Made by a program: the position numbers and the translations under genes
Source of the DNA: JBCDBD01 sp039184335
Lineage (GTDB): Bacteria; Bacteroidota; Bacteroidia; Flavobacteriales; Flavobacteriaceae
NCBI GenBank assembly: GCA_039184335.1
Contig: JBCDBD010000004.1
Span: forward strand, 62,001 to 126,000
DNA length: 64,000 nucleotides
Reading direction: 5' to 3'
The notes under the pieces: generated by a model
Databases searched by the model: none
What the model was told of the DNA's origin: nothing
The model's input: the letters and a program-made list of their open reading frames with translations, nothing else
Part shown: positions 35,778-43,355 of the stretch, piece after piece
Layout of the letters: every line of letters starts with the position of its first letter
Position numbering within the stretch: the stretch's first letter is position 1

Positions 35778-36296
35778 TTAGTAAGCTGGTTTGGATTTTT
35801 TTAAGATCAAGCCAGAAATTAAGCCCAGCACCAATCCGATGACAATATTGAATATCAAGATGATCGGATACGTAATCCAGAAGTAATTGATGGTACCGTC
35901 ATACTGTTGTTGGATCTGTTCAGGAGATGCCGTGCCAGCTTCTTCGGCAGCTGCTTTTTGGGCCTCGGCCACCTTTAGGGCAAAATCTGGATCTAGAAGA
36001 TTAGAAAGAATCAATAGGTAAACGATATATACGATGGCTGAAATAAGCGCTATTCCCGTCCCTAGTTTAAGTGCCTCGCCAATGGTAAGATACCCTTGGT
36101 TGGCTTTTTTAAAACTATAGATTCCCCAAAAAACAACGGCAGCCATCATCACAATGCCTATGATTTGGTTTGCTGAACTTTGTGAAGTGTGTGCATCTTG
36201 TAGAAACAGCATAACGCCGAAAGCAACAGATAGCCCCCCTAAAATCAGTCCATAGTTCAATGAGAACGTTCCTGTCTTTGGTTGATTTTCTTCCAT
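35778..36296 (-). CDS. DUF4199-like membrane protein
   Basis: 172 residues with four membrane helices: 'LNYGLILGGLSVAFGVMLFL' (13-32), 'IIGIVMMAAVVFWGIYSF' (45-62), 'ALKLGTGIALISAIVYIVYL' (77-96) and 'YPIILIFNIVIGLVLGLISG' (144-163). Between helices 3 and 4 is an Ala/Glu-rich loop ('AEAQKAAAEEAGTASPEQIQ'). This matches the DUF4199 family, common in Bacteroidetes and of unknown function; in that group it often stands next to a DPM-type glycosyltransferase, as here (downstream, 43 bp). Inner-membrane protein. Confidence 0.8.
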   Translation of the reverse strand: MEENQPKTGTFSLNYGLILGGLSVAFGVMLFLQDAHTSQSSANQIIGIVMMAAVVFWGIYSFKKANQGYLTIGEALKLGTGIALISAIVYIVYLLILSNLLDPDFALKVAEAQKAAAEEAGTASPEQIQQQYDGTINYFWITYPIILIFNIVIGLVLGLISGLILKKSKPAY

Positions 36297-36394
36297 TTTA
36301 ATATATTTTTAGGTTGATTACGCCAGATTAGTGAGCACTTTCTTAAAAAAGTTACAATGAAAGGTACAATTTTTTATTTTTTAAGGTTTTAAGG

Positions 36395-36424
36395 TTGTAT
36401 AAAAACAAAAAATAGCTAAATTTG
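36395..36424 (+). promoter_or_regulatory. rpmE2 promoter
   Basis: TTG at 36395-36397, 19 nt, TAAATTTG at 36417-36424: an exact match to the Bacteroidetes housekeeping consensus, 34 nt upstream of the rpmE2 ATG. Confidence 0.85.
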
Positions 36425-36458
36425 CACCTCGAAAATTCCAACATCAAGAATACATACG

Positions 36459-36728
36459 ATGAGAAAAGAGATACATCCTGAGAATTATAGACTTGTGGCT
36501 TTTAAAGACATGTCAAATGACGATGTCTTTATTACCAAGTCCACTGCAGAATCAAAAGAGACCATCACAGTTGATGGTACAGAGTATCCATTGATCAAAT
36601 TGGAGATTTCAAGAACTTCACATCCCTACTACACTGGTAAGACCAAATTGGTTGACACCGCTGGTAGAATTGATAAGTTCAAGAACAAGTACAAAAAGTT
36701 CAGTAAACAAGAAAAAGCTGCTGAATAG
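36459..36728 (+). CDS. rpmE2: 50S ribosomal protein L31 type B
   Basis: 89 residues, the usual length of type B L31. It begins 'RKEIHPENYRLVAFKDMSND' and contains 'SRTSHPYYTGKTKLVDTAGR' (about 50-69), a hallmark of L31. There are no CxxC zinc ligands, so it is the zinc-free paralogue form. It sits on the large ribosomal subunit at the subunit interface. Own promoter and own terminator; monocistronic. Confidence 0.97.
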   Translation: MRKEIHPENYRLVAFKDMSNDDVFITKSTAESKETITVDGTEYPLIKLEISRTSHPYYTGKTKLVDTAGRIDKFKNKYKKFSKQEKAAE

Positions 36729-36751
36729 TTTTTTCTTTGAAATATAACACT

Positions 36752-36778
36752 AACGCCTTCGTTTTTAATGGAGGCGTT
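36752..36778 (+). terminator. rpmE2 terminator
   Basis: Arms AACGCCT and AGGCGTT followed by TTTTATTTTTA, 24 bp after the rpmE2 stop. Confidence 0.8.
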
Positions 36779-36810
36779 TTTATTTTTATACCATACCAAG
36801 GTCTCCTCTC

Positions 36811-37986
36811 ATGAACTATATACTTTCAGATGGCCATTATCGGGATGCGATGCTGCCTTTTACATTTACCCGGCCTATTGCTGACATCCGTATCGGTATA
36901 TTGACCATACGTGAAAAGTGGGAACGATACCTTTCAACCGAGGTGACCACGATGTCAAGTGCTTATCTATCAGAAAAATTCCCTCTAAAGACAGCAGCTG
37001 AAAATGTTGTGATCAATGCCCCATTTTTGCCCAGCCAAGATTTGGTTGAAAAAATACATGCGCTGCGATTGGGTGAGGCACTAGTGACCGAAGGCGAAAT
37101 CATCGCTTATTGTACAGAGAATCCTGAAGCCGCATTCAGCCTTTCTTCGTATAGGTCCATTGCCTTTAAGAATGCGGTAGTGACGGTCAAGAATCCATGG
37201 GATATTTTCTCAAAAAATGGGAAAGTGCTGCAAGCTGATTTTGAACTGTTGACCAGAGGTAGGGAAAGTCATCCCATCTCCTCAACCAATACAGTGATTG
37301 CACCTGAGCATATTTTTATTGAAGAGGGAGCTACCGTTGCCTGCAGTATCTTGAATGCCTCTACGGGCCCCATATATATTGGGAAAGGAGCCGAAATCAT
37401 GGAAGGATGCGTGATACGGGGTGGTTTGGCCTTATGTGATCATGCCATCTTAAAAATGGGTGCTAAAATATACGGGCCTTCCACTTTTGGCCCCCATTGT
37501 AGAATTGGAGGCGAAGTGAACAACACCGTTGCATTTGGTTACTCCAATAAGGGCCATGAGGGATTTTTGGGCAATTCAGTGCTTGGGGAGTGGTGCAATC
37601 TTGGTGCAGACACCAATACATCAAATATGAAGAACAACTATGCAGAAGTGCGGTTGTGGAGTTATGGAACCGAAGGTTTTGCACGTACGGGATTACAATT
37701 TTGTGGGTTGATGATGGGCGACCATAGCAAATGTGGTATCAATACCATGTTCAATACGGGTACGGTCGTTGGCGTAAGTGCCAACATTTTCGGTAGTGGG
37801 TATCCCCGTAACTTCATTCCAAGTTTTAGTTGGGGCGGTGCATCTGGCTTTACCAGTTATCTGCCCAAGAGAGCCTTGGAAACTGCGAAGACAATGATGG
37901 CAAGGCGGGGGCTTGTATTGGATTCAAAAGAACGGGCCATCTTGGAAGAGGTATATGAATTGACCAAAAAATGGAGGAGAACCTAG
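36811..37986 (+). CDS. GlmU-like putative sugar-nucleotidyltransferase/acyltransferase-type protein
   Basis: 391 residues. The N-terminal half has the layout of a nucleotidyltransferase but starts 'NYILSDGHYRDAMLPFTFTR' and lacks the classic LxxGxGTR loop. The second half (about 165-370) is a left-handed beta-helix of hexapeptide repeats ('PIYIGKGAEIMEGCVIRGGL', 'GAKIYGPSTFGPHCRIGGEV', 'FLGNSVLGEWCNLGADTNTS'). Bacteroidetes carry this as a GlmU-family protein beside true GlmU. The reaction is unproven; a sugar-1-phosphate nucleotidyl or acyl transferase in envelope precursor synthesis is plausible. The terminator of rpmE2 separates it from the ribosomal gene, 32 bp upstream. Confidence 0.85.
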   Translation: MNYILSDGHYRDAMLPFTFTRPIADIRIGILTIREKWERYLSTEVTTMSSAYLSEKFPLKTAAENVVINAPFLPSQDLVEKIHALRLGEALVTEGEIIAYCTENPEAAFSLSSYRSIAFKNAVVTVKNPWDIFSKNGKVLQADFELLTRGRESHPISSTNTVIAPEHIFIEEGATVACSILNASTGPIYIGKGAEIMEGCVIRGGLALCDHAILKMGAKIYGPSTFGPHCRIGGEVNNTVAFGYSNKGHEGFLGNSVLGEWCNLGADTNTSNMKNNYAEVRLWSYGTEGFARTGLQFCGLMMGDHSKCGINTMFNTGTVVGVSANIFGSGYPRNFIPSFSWGGASGFTSYLPKRALETAKTMMARRGLVLDSKERAILEEVYELTKKWRRT

Positions 37987-38016
37987 GCCGTAAGCGTACT
38001 TGTGGTCAATAATTTA

Positions 38017-38024
38017 TATCTTTG
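38017..38024 (+). promoter_or_regulatory. -7 box of the mtaB promoter
   Basis: TATCTTTG fits TAnnTTTG. Its position rules in favour of the mtaB ATG at 38049 over one at 38022, which would lie inside the box. A TTG 14 nt further upstream is a poor -33. Confidence 0.6.
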
Positions 38025-38048
38025 CCCACCCAAAATAAAACCCTCACG

Positions 38049-39377
38049 ATGCGCAAAAAAGTTGCCTTCTTTACTTTAGGTTGCAAATTAAATTTCTCAG
38101 AGACTTCTACCATTGCGCGAAGTTTTGTGAAAGAGGGTTTTGATAGGGTTGATTTTGACCAAGCTGCCGATATTTATGTCATCAATACGTGTTCGGTCAC
38201 CGAGAATGCCGATAAACGGTTCAAGACCATAGTAAAACAGGCACAGAAGCACAATCAAAAGGCATTTGTTGTTGCTGTTGGCTGCTATGCCCAGTTGAAG
38301 CCCGAAGAACTGGCTGCAGTCGATGGCGTGGATTTAGTTTTAGGGGCCGCTGAAAAATTTAAGGTCACTGATTATCTGAACGACCTCTCTAAAAATGATT
38401 TTGGGCAAGTCCATTCCTGTGAGATTGAAACTGCCGATTTTTATGTGGGCAGTTATGCCATTGGCGATAGAACACGGGCATTTTTGAAGGTGCAGGATGG
38501 TTGTGACTACAAGTGTACCTACTGCACCATACCATTGGCACGGGGCATATCGCGAAGTGATACCTTGCAAAATGTATTGAAGAACGCGGCTGAGATTGCC
38601 GCTACGGGAATAAAGGAAATTGTCTTGACCGGGGTCAATATCGGGGATTATGGAAAAGGGGAATTTGGCAATAAAAAGCACGGGCATACCTTTTTTGATC
38701 TGGTGCGGGCACTGGACACCGTAAATGGGGTAAAGCGCTTGAGAATATCATCTATTGAGCCTAACCTGCTAAAGAATGAAACCATAGATTTTATCGCAAA
38801 CAGTAAGGCTTTCATGCCCCATTTTCATATCCCCTTGCAAAGCGGTAGCGACACCGTGCTCAAGTTGATGCGTAGAAGGTATTTGTCCAATCTCTATGTT
38901 GACCGTGTAAAACGCATAAGGAAAACAATGCCCCATGCTTGTATTGGGGTGGATGTTATCGTTGGATTTCCTGGGGAAACCGACGCACATTTTTTAGAAA
39001 CCTATCATTTTCTCAACACTCTAGACGTCTCATACCTTCACGTATTTACGTATTCAGAGCGCGACCATACATTGGCAGCCGAAATGGGAGGCGTTGTGCC
39101 CAAAAGTGTACGGCATAAACGAAGCAAAATGCTACGTGGACTTTCTGCAAAAAAAAGACGTGCGTTTTATGAAAGCCAATTGGGTGCCACAAGAACGGTT
39201 TTGTTTGAGGGGGAAAACAAATCAGGGTATATTCATGGCTTCACAGAAAACTATGTGAAGGTCAAAGCCCCATGGAATCCAGACTTGGTGAACACCTTAC
39301 ACGAAGTGGAGCTCACAGAAATCGATGAAGATGGGTTGGTACGTTTCACATTTGTGGCCAATGTGGTCATTGCATAA
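38049..39377 (+). CDS. mtaB: tRNA (N6-threonylcarbamoyladenosine-37-C2) methylthiotransferase MtaB
   Basis: 442 residues from the ATG at 38049. The N-terminal UPF0004 domain holds three Cys for one iron-sulfur cluster: 'TLGCKLNFSET', 'INTCSVTENADKRF' and 'VAVGCYAQLKPEEL'. The radical-SAM cluster is 'CDYKCTYCTIPLARG' near 155 (CxxxCxxC), and a C-terminal TRAM domain follows (about 380-440). It converts t6A to ms2t6A at position 37 of ANN-decoding tRNAs. A terminator shared with the convergent gene follows. Confidence 0.93.
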   Translation: MRKKVAFFTLGCKLNFSETSTIARSFVKEGFDRVDFDQAADIYVINTCSVTENADKRFKTIVKQAQKHNQKAFVVAVGCYAQLKPEELAAVDGVDLVLGAAEKFKVTDYLNDLSKNDFGQVHSCEIETADFYVGSYAIGDRTRAFLKVQDGCDYKCTYCTIPLARGISRSDTLQNVLKNAAEIAATGIKEIVLTGVNIGDYGKGEFGNKKHGHTFFDLVRALDTVNGVKRLRISSIEPNLLKNETIDFIANSKAFMPHFHIPLQSGSDTVLKLMRRRYLSNLYVDRVKRIRKTMPHACIGVDVIVGFPGETDAHFLETYHFLNTLDVSYLHVFTYSERDHTLAAEMGGVVPKSVRHKRSKMLRGLSAKKRRAFYESQLGATRTVLFEGENKSGYIHGFTENYVKVKAPWNPDLVNTLHEVELTEIDEDGLVRFTFVANVVIA

Positions 39378-39405
39378 AAAAACCTCTCAATCGAGAGGTT
39401 TTTTT
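39376..39405. terminator. bidirectional terminator between mtaB and a small acetyltransferase gene
   Basis: Arms of 13 bases (AAAAAAACCTCTC and GAGAGGTTTTTTT) with a 4-nt loop; the T/A runs serve both strands of the convergent pair. Confidence 0.9.
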
Positions 39406-39413
39406 TGATAAGG

Positions 39414-39698
39414 TCAAATGCGTATACCTACCGGTAGCATTTCTTTATATTGTCTATTTTTACGCAAGAACCCTGCAATGTGGGGGCTGGTAGGTACCAC
39501 CCGTAAATTTTGTTCTTGAATTTGATGGAGAACGGCTTTGATAAAGTTTTCTTTAAAGCCCTCTTGCGTGATTTCTTCTGGTATGACCAGTTTGGTTAAA
39601 AAAACCTTTCGTTCTTGTGATGAGTATTCAATCTTTGCCAAATGCCCATCAATCTTGGTTTCGAATTGGCGCAAGAAACTATTATCCTTAATTTCCAT
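39414..39698 (-). CDS. small GNAT-like (YidJ/Gcn5-2 type) acetyltransferase
   Basis: 94 residues from the ATG at 39698. The frame is open upstream to 39821 but that part ('YKTENIGYNSKITMLSLVVI') is not protein-like. Motifs of the short N-acetyltransferase family: 'ETKIDGHLAKIEYSSQERKV', 'LTKLVIPEE' and 'LHQIQEQNLRVVPTSPHIAG', then 'FLRKNRQYKEMLP'. Members are about 90-100 residues, single-domain, and of unknown acceptor. Convergent with mtaB. Confidence 0.8.
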   Translation of the reverse strand: MEIKDNSFLRQFETKIDGHLAKIEYSSQERKVFLTKLVIPEEITQEGFKENFIKAVLHQIQEQNLRVVPTSPHIAGFLRKNRQYKEMLPVGIRI

Positions 39699-39883
39699 TT
39701 CAATTATATAGTTTAGTTTATTTTTAGAGCTGGACAAAAAAATTACGACAAGGCTCAGCATCGTAATTTTTGAATTGTAACCAATATTTTCCGTTTTGTA
39801 TCTATTTGGGGCTGTGCACAAAAGGGAAACAAAAGTAGTTAAAAAATACCTAAATTCCTACAGAAATCGACCATACCAATATT

Positions 39884-40546
39884 ATGCCCGATAACAAGAC
39901 CCATGTTTATCTCATGCCTGGCATGGCAGCAAGTGCCGCTATTTTTGATGGTATCAGCTTACCCAAAGAAGATTTTGTATTGCATAAAATGGAGTGGGTG
40001 ATTCCCGAAAAAGGGATAAGCTTTGGGGAGTATGCAGTACAGATGTGCCGTAAGATAGCGCATGGGAATCCGGTATTGATCGGGGTTTCATTTGGCGGGC
40101 TTCTCGTTCAGGAAATGGCAAAGAAAATAAAGGTCAAAAAGGTCATCATCATTTCGAGTATAAAGTCTGGTGAAGAACTGCCCAAACGGATGTTGTTTGC
40201 CAAGTACACCCATGTGCACAAATTATTGCCTACGGGATTGGTCAATAATGTGGAGTTATTGGCCAAGTATGCCTTTGGAGAGACGGTGACGAAACGATTG
40301 GACCTGTACGAGAAATACCTGAGCATGCGTGATAAATACTATCTTGATTGGTCAATTGACAATATTGTGAACTGGCAACAAAAACGGCCGATTGATAATG
40401 TAGTACATATTCATGGTGATCAAGATGCTGTTTTTCCTATCTCTAAGATCAAAGATTGTATCACCGTAAAAAATGGGACCCATACAATGATCATCCACCG
40501 GGTAAAATGGTTCAATGAGCACCTGCCCACAATTATTTTGGATTGA
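39884..40546 (+). CDS. alpha/beta hydrolase
   Basis: 220 residues. The nucleophile elbow 'GVSFGGL' puts Ser69 in GxSxG; 'HGDQDAVFPISK' near 173-184 supplies the acid Asp and 'NGTHTMIIHR' near 196-205 the His, so a full Ser-Asp-His triad is visible. There is no signal peptide, so it is cytoplasmic. The substrate is unknown. It is followed after 46 bp by the lytic transglycosylase gene on the same strand; the pairing is probably transcriptional. Confidence 0.85.
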   Translation: MPDNKTHVYLMPGMAASAAIFDGISLPKEDFVLHKMEWVIPEKGISFGEYAVQMCRKIAHGNPVLIGVSFGGLLVQEMAKKIKVKKVIIISSIKSGEELPKRMLFAKYTHVHKLLPTGLVNNVELLAKYAFGETVTKRLDLYEKYLSMRDKYYLDWSIDNIVNWQQKRPIDNVVHIHGDQDAVFPISKIKDCITVKNGTHTMIIHRVKWFNEHLPTIILD

Positions 40547-40592
40547 GAAAGTTGTATATAGTATCTTGCAACAAAATCACAGTGGAAACAGT

Positions 40593-41546
40593 ATGAAACA
40601 CCTTAAAAATATCTTGGCAGCCATTGGTTTTTTAGTTGTTGTCGGTAGTTTGGTATGGGCAGTACAGCAAGAAACCACTGCAGGGGAAGTAGTAAAAAAA
40701 GAGCACTTGCCGAAAGACAAAAATGTCACCGACGGCTATAGTATCAGTGCAATTGACATTCCTGACGACTTAAATTTTGCCGGTGAACCGGTTCCCATGG
40801 ATGATCCCGAGATCATGGAGCGTGTCGACCGTGAGTTTTTGGTGAACACATATTGGCAATCAAATGCCCTTTTATTGATGAAAAGGGCAAACAAGTATTT
40901 TCCTGTGATTGAACCGATATTGGCCAAGAATGGGCTCCCTGATGATTTCAAATACCTAGCGGTCGCAGAAAGTGGCCTCCAGAACGTGGTATCACCCGCT
41001 GGTGCTACTGGGTTTTGGAAAATTATTAAAACGACGGGTCGTGAATATGGCCTAGAGGTGAACAATAATGTTGATGAACGGTATCATATTGAAAAAGCGA
41101 CTCAAGTTGCCTGTGAATACCTCAAAAAATGGAAAGGCCGCTTTGGAACTTGGACACTGACAGCTGCAGCTTATAATGCAGGCCCTGCAGGTATTCAAAA
41201 ATATATGGACATTCAAAAAGCGGATGATTATTACGACCTCTTACTGGGGGAAGAAACAGGGCGCTATGTTTTTAGGATCATGGCCATCAAGGAAATTATC
41301 TCCAACCCCGACAAATATGGGTTTGAGGTCGAAAAAGCGGATTTTTATGATGCGGTGCCCACATTTTCTGTTGAGGTCGATACGGCTGTGGGCAGTTGGG
41401 CCGATTTTGCCTCGCTTTATGAAATCAATTATAAGATTTTAAAACGCCATAACCCCTGGCTACGGGAACCCCATTTGAACAATGCTTCAGGCAAGAAATA
41501 TATGGTCGAAATACCCAACAAGGGCTATTATCGGGATACGCGATAA
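40593..41546 (+). CDS. lytic transglycosylase (SLT domain, MltD-like)
   Basis: 317 residues from the ATG at 40593, which starts the N-terminal hydrophobic anchor ('ILAAIGFLVVVGSLVWAV'); an upstream ATG at 40515 lies in the hydrolase gene. The SLT domain spans about 105-240: catalytic Glu126 in 'VAESGLQNVVSPAGATGFWK', then 'NNNVDERYHIEKAT' and 'LTAAAYNAGPAGIQKYM'. The C-terminal ~80 residues ('VEVDTAVGSWADFASLYEIN') form a LysM-like peptidoglycan-binding region. It cleaves peptidoglycan strands in the periplasm with 1,6-anhydro ends. Convergent with the TPR gene at 41555. Confidence 0.92.
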   Translation: MKHLKNILAAIGFLVVVGSLVWAVQQETTAGEVVKKEHLPKDKNVTDGYSISAIDIPDDLNFAGEPVPMDDPEIMERVDREFLVNTYWQSNALLLMKRANKYFPVIEPILAKNGLPDDFKYLAVAESGLQNVVSPAGATGFWKIIKTTGREYGLEVNNNVDERYHIEKATQVACEYLKKWKGRFGTWTLTAAAYNAGPAGIQKYMDIQKADDYYDLLLGEETGRYVFRIMAIKEIISNPDKYGFEVEKADFYDAVPTFSVEVDTAVGSWADFASLYEINYKILKRHNPWLREPHLNNASGKKYMVEIPNKGYYRDTR

Positions 41547-41554
41547 ACGAAGGC

Positions 41555-42070
41555 CTATATTTTTTTCATTTGCTGTTGCATCATCTTGATCTGTTCAGAA
41601 AGCATGTTGTTCTTATCCAGTTTTTTGGCCTCTTGAAGCAGTTTGGTTGCTTCTCTTTTTCGTCTTTTTTGCATGGCGATACCAGCCAGGCTAAGCTTGG
41701 CCATGGCGATGTCATAACCCATACTAAGACCAAGGCCCAATGCTTTTTTGAAGTACTTTTCTGCTTGGGTCAGGTTCTTTTGTGAGTAGATAATACCGTG
41801 CAGGTAATGGTAATAGCCCTGCTGCTTCTTGATCAAGGCCGATTCTGGATGTTTAATTTTTGACAACCATTTTTGGGTTCCTTCCATATCTTGTTTTCGC
41901 ATTCTAAAAAAAGCCAGTAGGATCAGCTCATTTCTAAAATAGAGAAAAATGAACACGAGTGAAATGAGAATCAAGAAAATACCATTGCCGATATATCCTT
42001 CCACAAATTGAAAAATAGCATATGCTATGATTAGAACGGCAATAACCAGTTTTATGTTTTTATTGAACAT
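41555..42070 (-). CDS. membrane protein with C-terminal TPR-like repeats
   Basis: 171 residues from the ATG at 42070, which overlaps the upstream stop as ATGA; a start at 42166 would lie deep within the DUF6263-like gene. Two membrane helices ('LVIAVLIIAYAIFQFV' about 8-23, 'FLILISLVFIFLYF' about 31-44), then TPR-like helices: 'AEKYFKKALGLGLSMGYDIA', 'AKLSLAGIAMQKRRKREATK', ending with a Gln/Lys-rich 'SEQIKMMQQQMKKI'. A scaffold role is likely, with an unknown partner. Cotranscribed with the DUF6263-like gene. Confidence 0.8.
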   Translation of the reverse strand: MFNKNIKLVIAVLIIAYAIFQFVEGYIGNGIFLILISLVFIFLYFRNELILLAFFRMRKQDMEGTQKWLSKIKHPESALIKKQQGYYHYLHGIIYSQKNLTQAEKYFKKALGLGLSMGYDIAMAKLSLAGIAMQKRRKREATKLLQEAKKLDKNNMLSEQIKMMQQQMKKI

Positions 42071-42960
42071 CAGTCTTGTATTAATTGGTAAGTGATTGTT
42101 GATTTTATAGAGGTGGGTATTTCTACATTGCCCATTTGAGCCATTGTGGAGACTCCTTCGACCCATCCGTTGACGGTCATTTTTTCGATAAATCCACTTT
42201 TGGTCTTGGCAATGATACTTGTTTCTTGGGTTCCGCTCAGTGACATCACCGTACCTGAATTTTCAGTATCCATGACCACTGCGGCAACCCCAGAAATTGC
42301 AGTTGTGGCAGCATTCATTTTTTCGAGCGTCCAAGTGTTTTCCGCTGAAAGATCACCATTGTAGCTGTTCTTCCAGGAATCACCTACCATGACACGCTCT
42401 GTAGGATAAAAATAGGTCATTTGTTCAAAACTCTTTGCCAGTTTTTCTGAACCAAAATCGTTTTCCAGTGATTTTTTCATCAGTTCGATGGTAAACCCAT
42501 CTTCAATACCTCCTGCCTCAATCATTTTTTGGATCAGCTCATTACCTCCACGTACCGCCAACACTTTGCCATGGATATCCATATCCATATGTAGTTCATA
42601 GTCTTTAAGGACGTGGAACATCGCTGACATGATATCGCCTGATGTCACTTCAGCGGTATTTACGTTTATGATCTCACCTTGTAAGTTCGATGTTGAAAGC
42701 ATGGAGAAATTTCGAAAGACCAATGTCATTTCGAACCCTTGCCCATTTACTGAGGTGACCTGAAAATCGTAGCTTGCTTGAAGGTCGTTCGTCATTTCGT
42801 GGATATTGCCATCAAATTGCTGGACGATTACCTGGGTTGCTTTTTGTTGAACGGTAAAAAGATCACCTTCCTTTAGTAGGTACTTAAGGTCTTTTTGGCC
42901 ATGTACCGATGTTCCACAAAAAAGTAAGCTGAACAGAAAAATAACAAGTCGATAACGCAT
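42070..42960 (-). CDS. secreted DUF6263-like protein
   Basis: 296 residues with a signal peptide ('YRLVIFLFSLLFCGTSVHGQ'). The mature part matches what I know of DUF6263: beta-rich, with 'KYLLKEGDLFTVQQKATQVI' at the start and 'YPTERVMVGDSWKNSY' near 190. The family is periplasmic or surface-associated and of unknown function in Bacteroidetes. Transcribed from an exact -7 box 26 bp upstream and translationally coupled (ATGA) to the TPR membrane protein. Confidence 0.8.
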   Translation of the reverse strand: MRYRLVIFLFSLLFCGTSVHGQKDLKYLLKEGDLFTVQQKATQVIVQQFDGNIHEMTNDLQASYDFQVTSVNGQGFEMTLVFRNFSMLSTSNLQGEIINVNTAEVTSGDIMSAMFHVLKDYELHMDMDIHGKVLAVRGGNELIQKMIEAGGIEDGFTIELMKKSLENDFGSEKLAKSFEQMTYFYPTERVMVGDSWKNSYNGDLSAENTWTLEKMNAATTAISGVAAVVMDTENSGTVMSLSGTQETSIIAKTKSGFIEKMTVNGWVEGVSTMAQMGNVEIPTSIKSTITYQLIQD

Positions 42961-42985
42961 TTGATCTTGGTAATGTCTGAAACGG

Positions 42986-42993
42986 CAAAACTA
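42986..42993 (-). promoter_or_regulatory. -7 box of the DUF6263-like gene
   Basis: Minus strand TAGTTTTG fits TAnnTTTG. It shares a short intergenic region with the divergent rpmH promoter. Confidence 0.55.
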
Positions 42994-43016
42994 ATACAAA
43001 CATTTTTTAGAATCCA

Positions 43017-43047
43017 TTTGTCAGTGCAAAAACTCTTTGTATATTTG
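43017..43047 (+). promoter_or_regulatory. rpmH promoter
   Basis: TTTG at 43017-43020, 19 nt, TATATTTG at 43040-43047: exact Bacteroidetes consensus, 50 nt before the rpmH ATG. Confidence 0.85.
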
Positions 43048-43097
43048 CGCCCAGAATTTTCAAAAGTCCAAGTGACTATTTTCAAAATACCTTCAAC

Positions 43098-43256
43098 ATG
43101 AAAAGAACATACCAGCCTTCAAAACGGAAGAGAAGAAACAAACATGGTTTTAGAGAGCGCATGGCTACGGCCAATGGTCGAAAGGTTCTTGCAAGTAGAA
43201 GGGCCAAAGGAAGAAAAAAATTGACCGTATCTTCAGAACCTAGACACAAGAAGTAA
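43098..43256 (+). CDS. rpmH: 50S ribosomal protein L34
   Basis: 52 residues, ATG at 43098, TAA at 43254-43256. 'MKRTYQPSKRKRRNKHGFRE' and 'MATANGRKVLASRRAKGRKK' are the invariant L34 motifs, 'R..Y.PS' and 'RM.T..GR.VL..RR.KGR..L'. Very basic, embedded in the 23S rRNA of the large subunit. Own promoter and terminator. Confidence 0.98.
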   Translation: MKRTYQPSKRKRRNKHGFRERMATANGRKVLASRRAKGRKKLTVSSEPRHKK

Positions 43257-43280
43257 ATGGTTGTCAATAACTTTTAAATT

Positions 43281-43312
43281 AAAAGGTGCTACAAACAAGG
43301 GTAGCACCTTTT
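43281..43312 (+). terminator. rpmH terminator
   Basis: Arms AAAAGGTGCTAC and GTAGCACCTTTT, 8-nt loop, T run of eight in all. Confidence 0.9.
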
Positions 43313-43355
43313 TTTTGGTCTATTTTTAAAGTTTGAACAAAAATTACAAAAACGA

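Noticed and set aside
43321..43355. Promoter of carB in TTTTTAAAGTTTGAAC
   Set aside because: TAAAGTTTG has three instead of two bases between TA and TTTG; no exact match was found.
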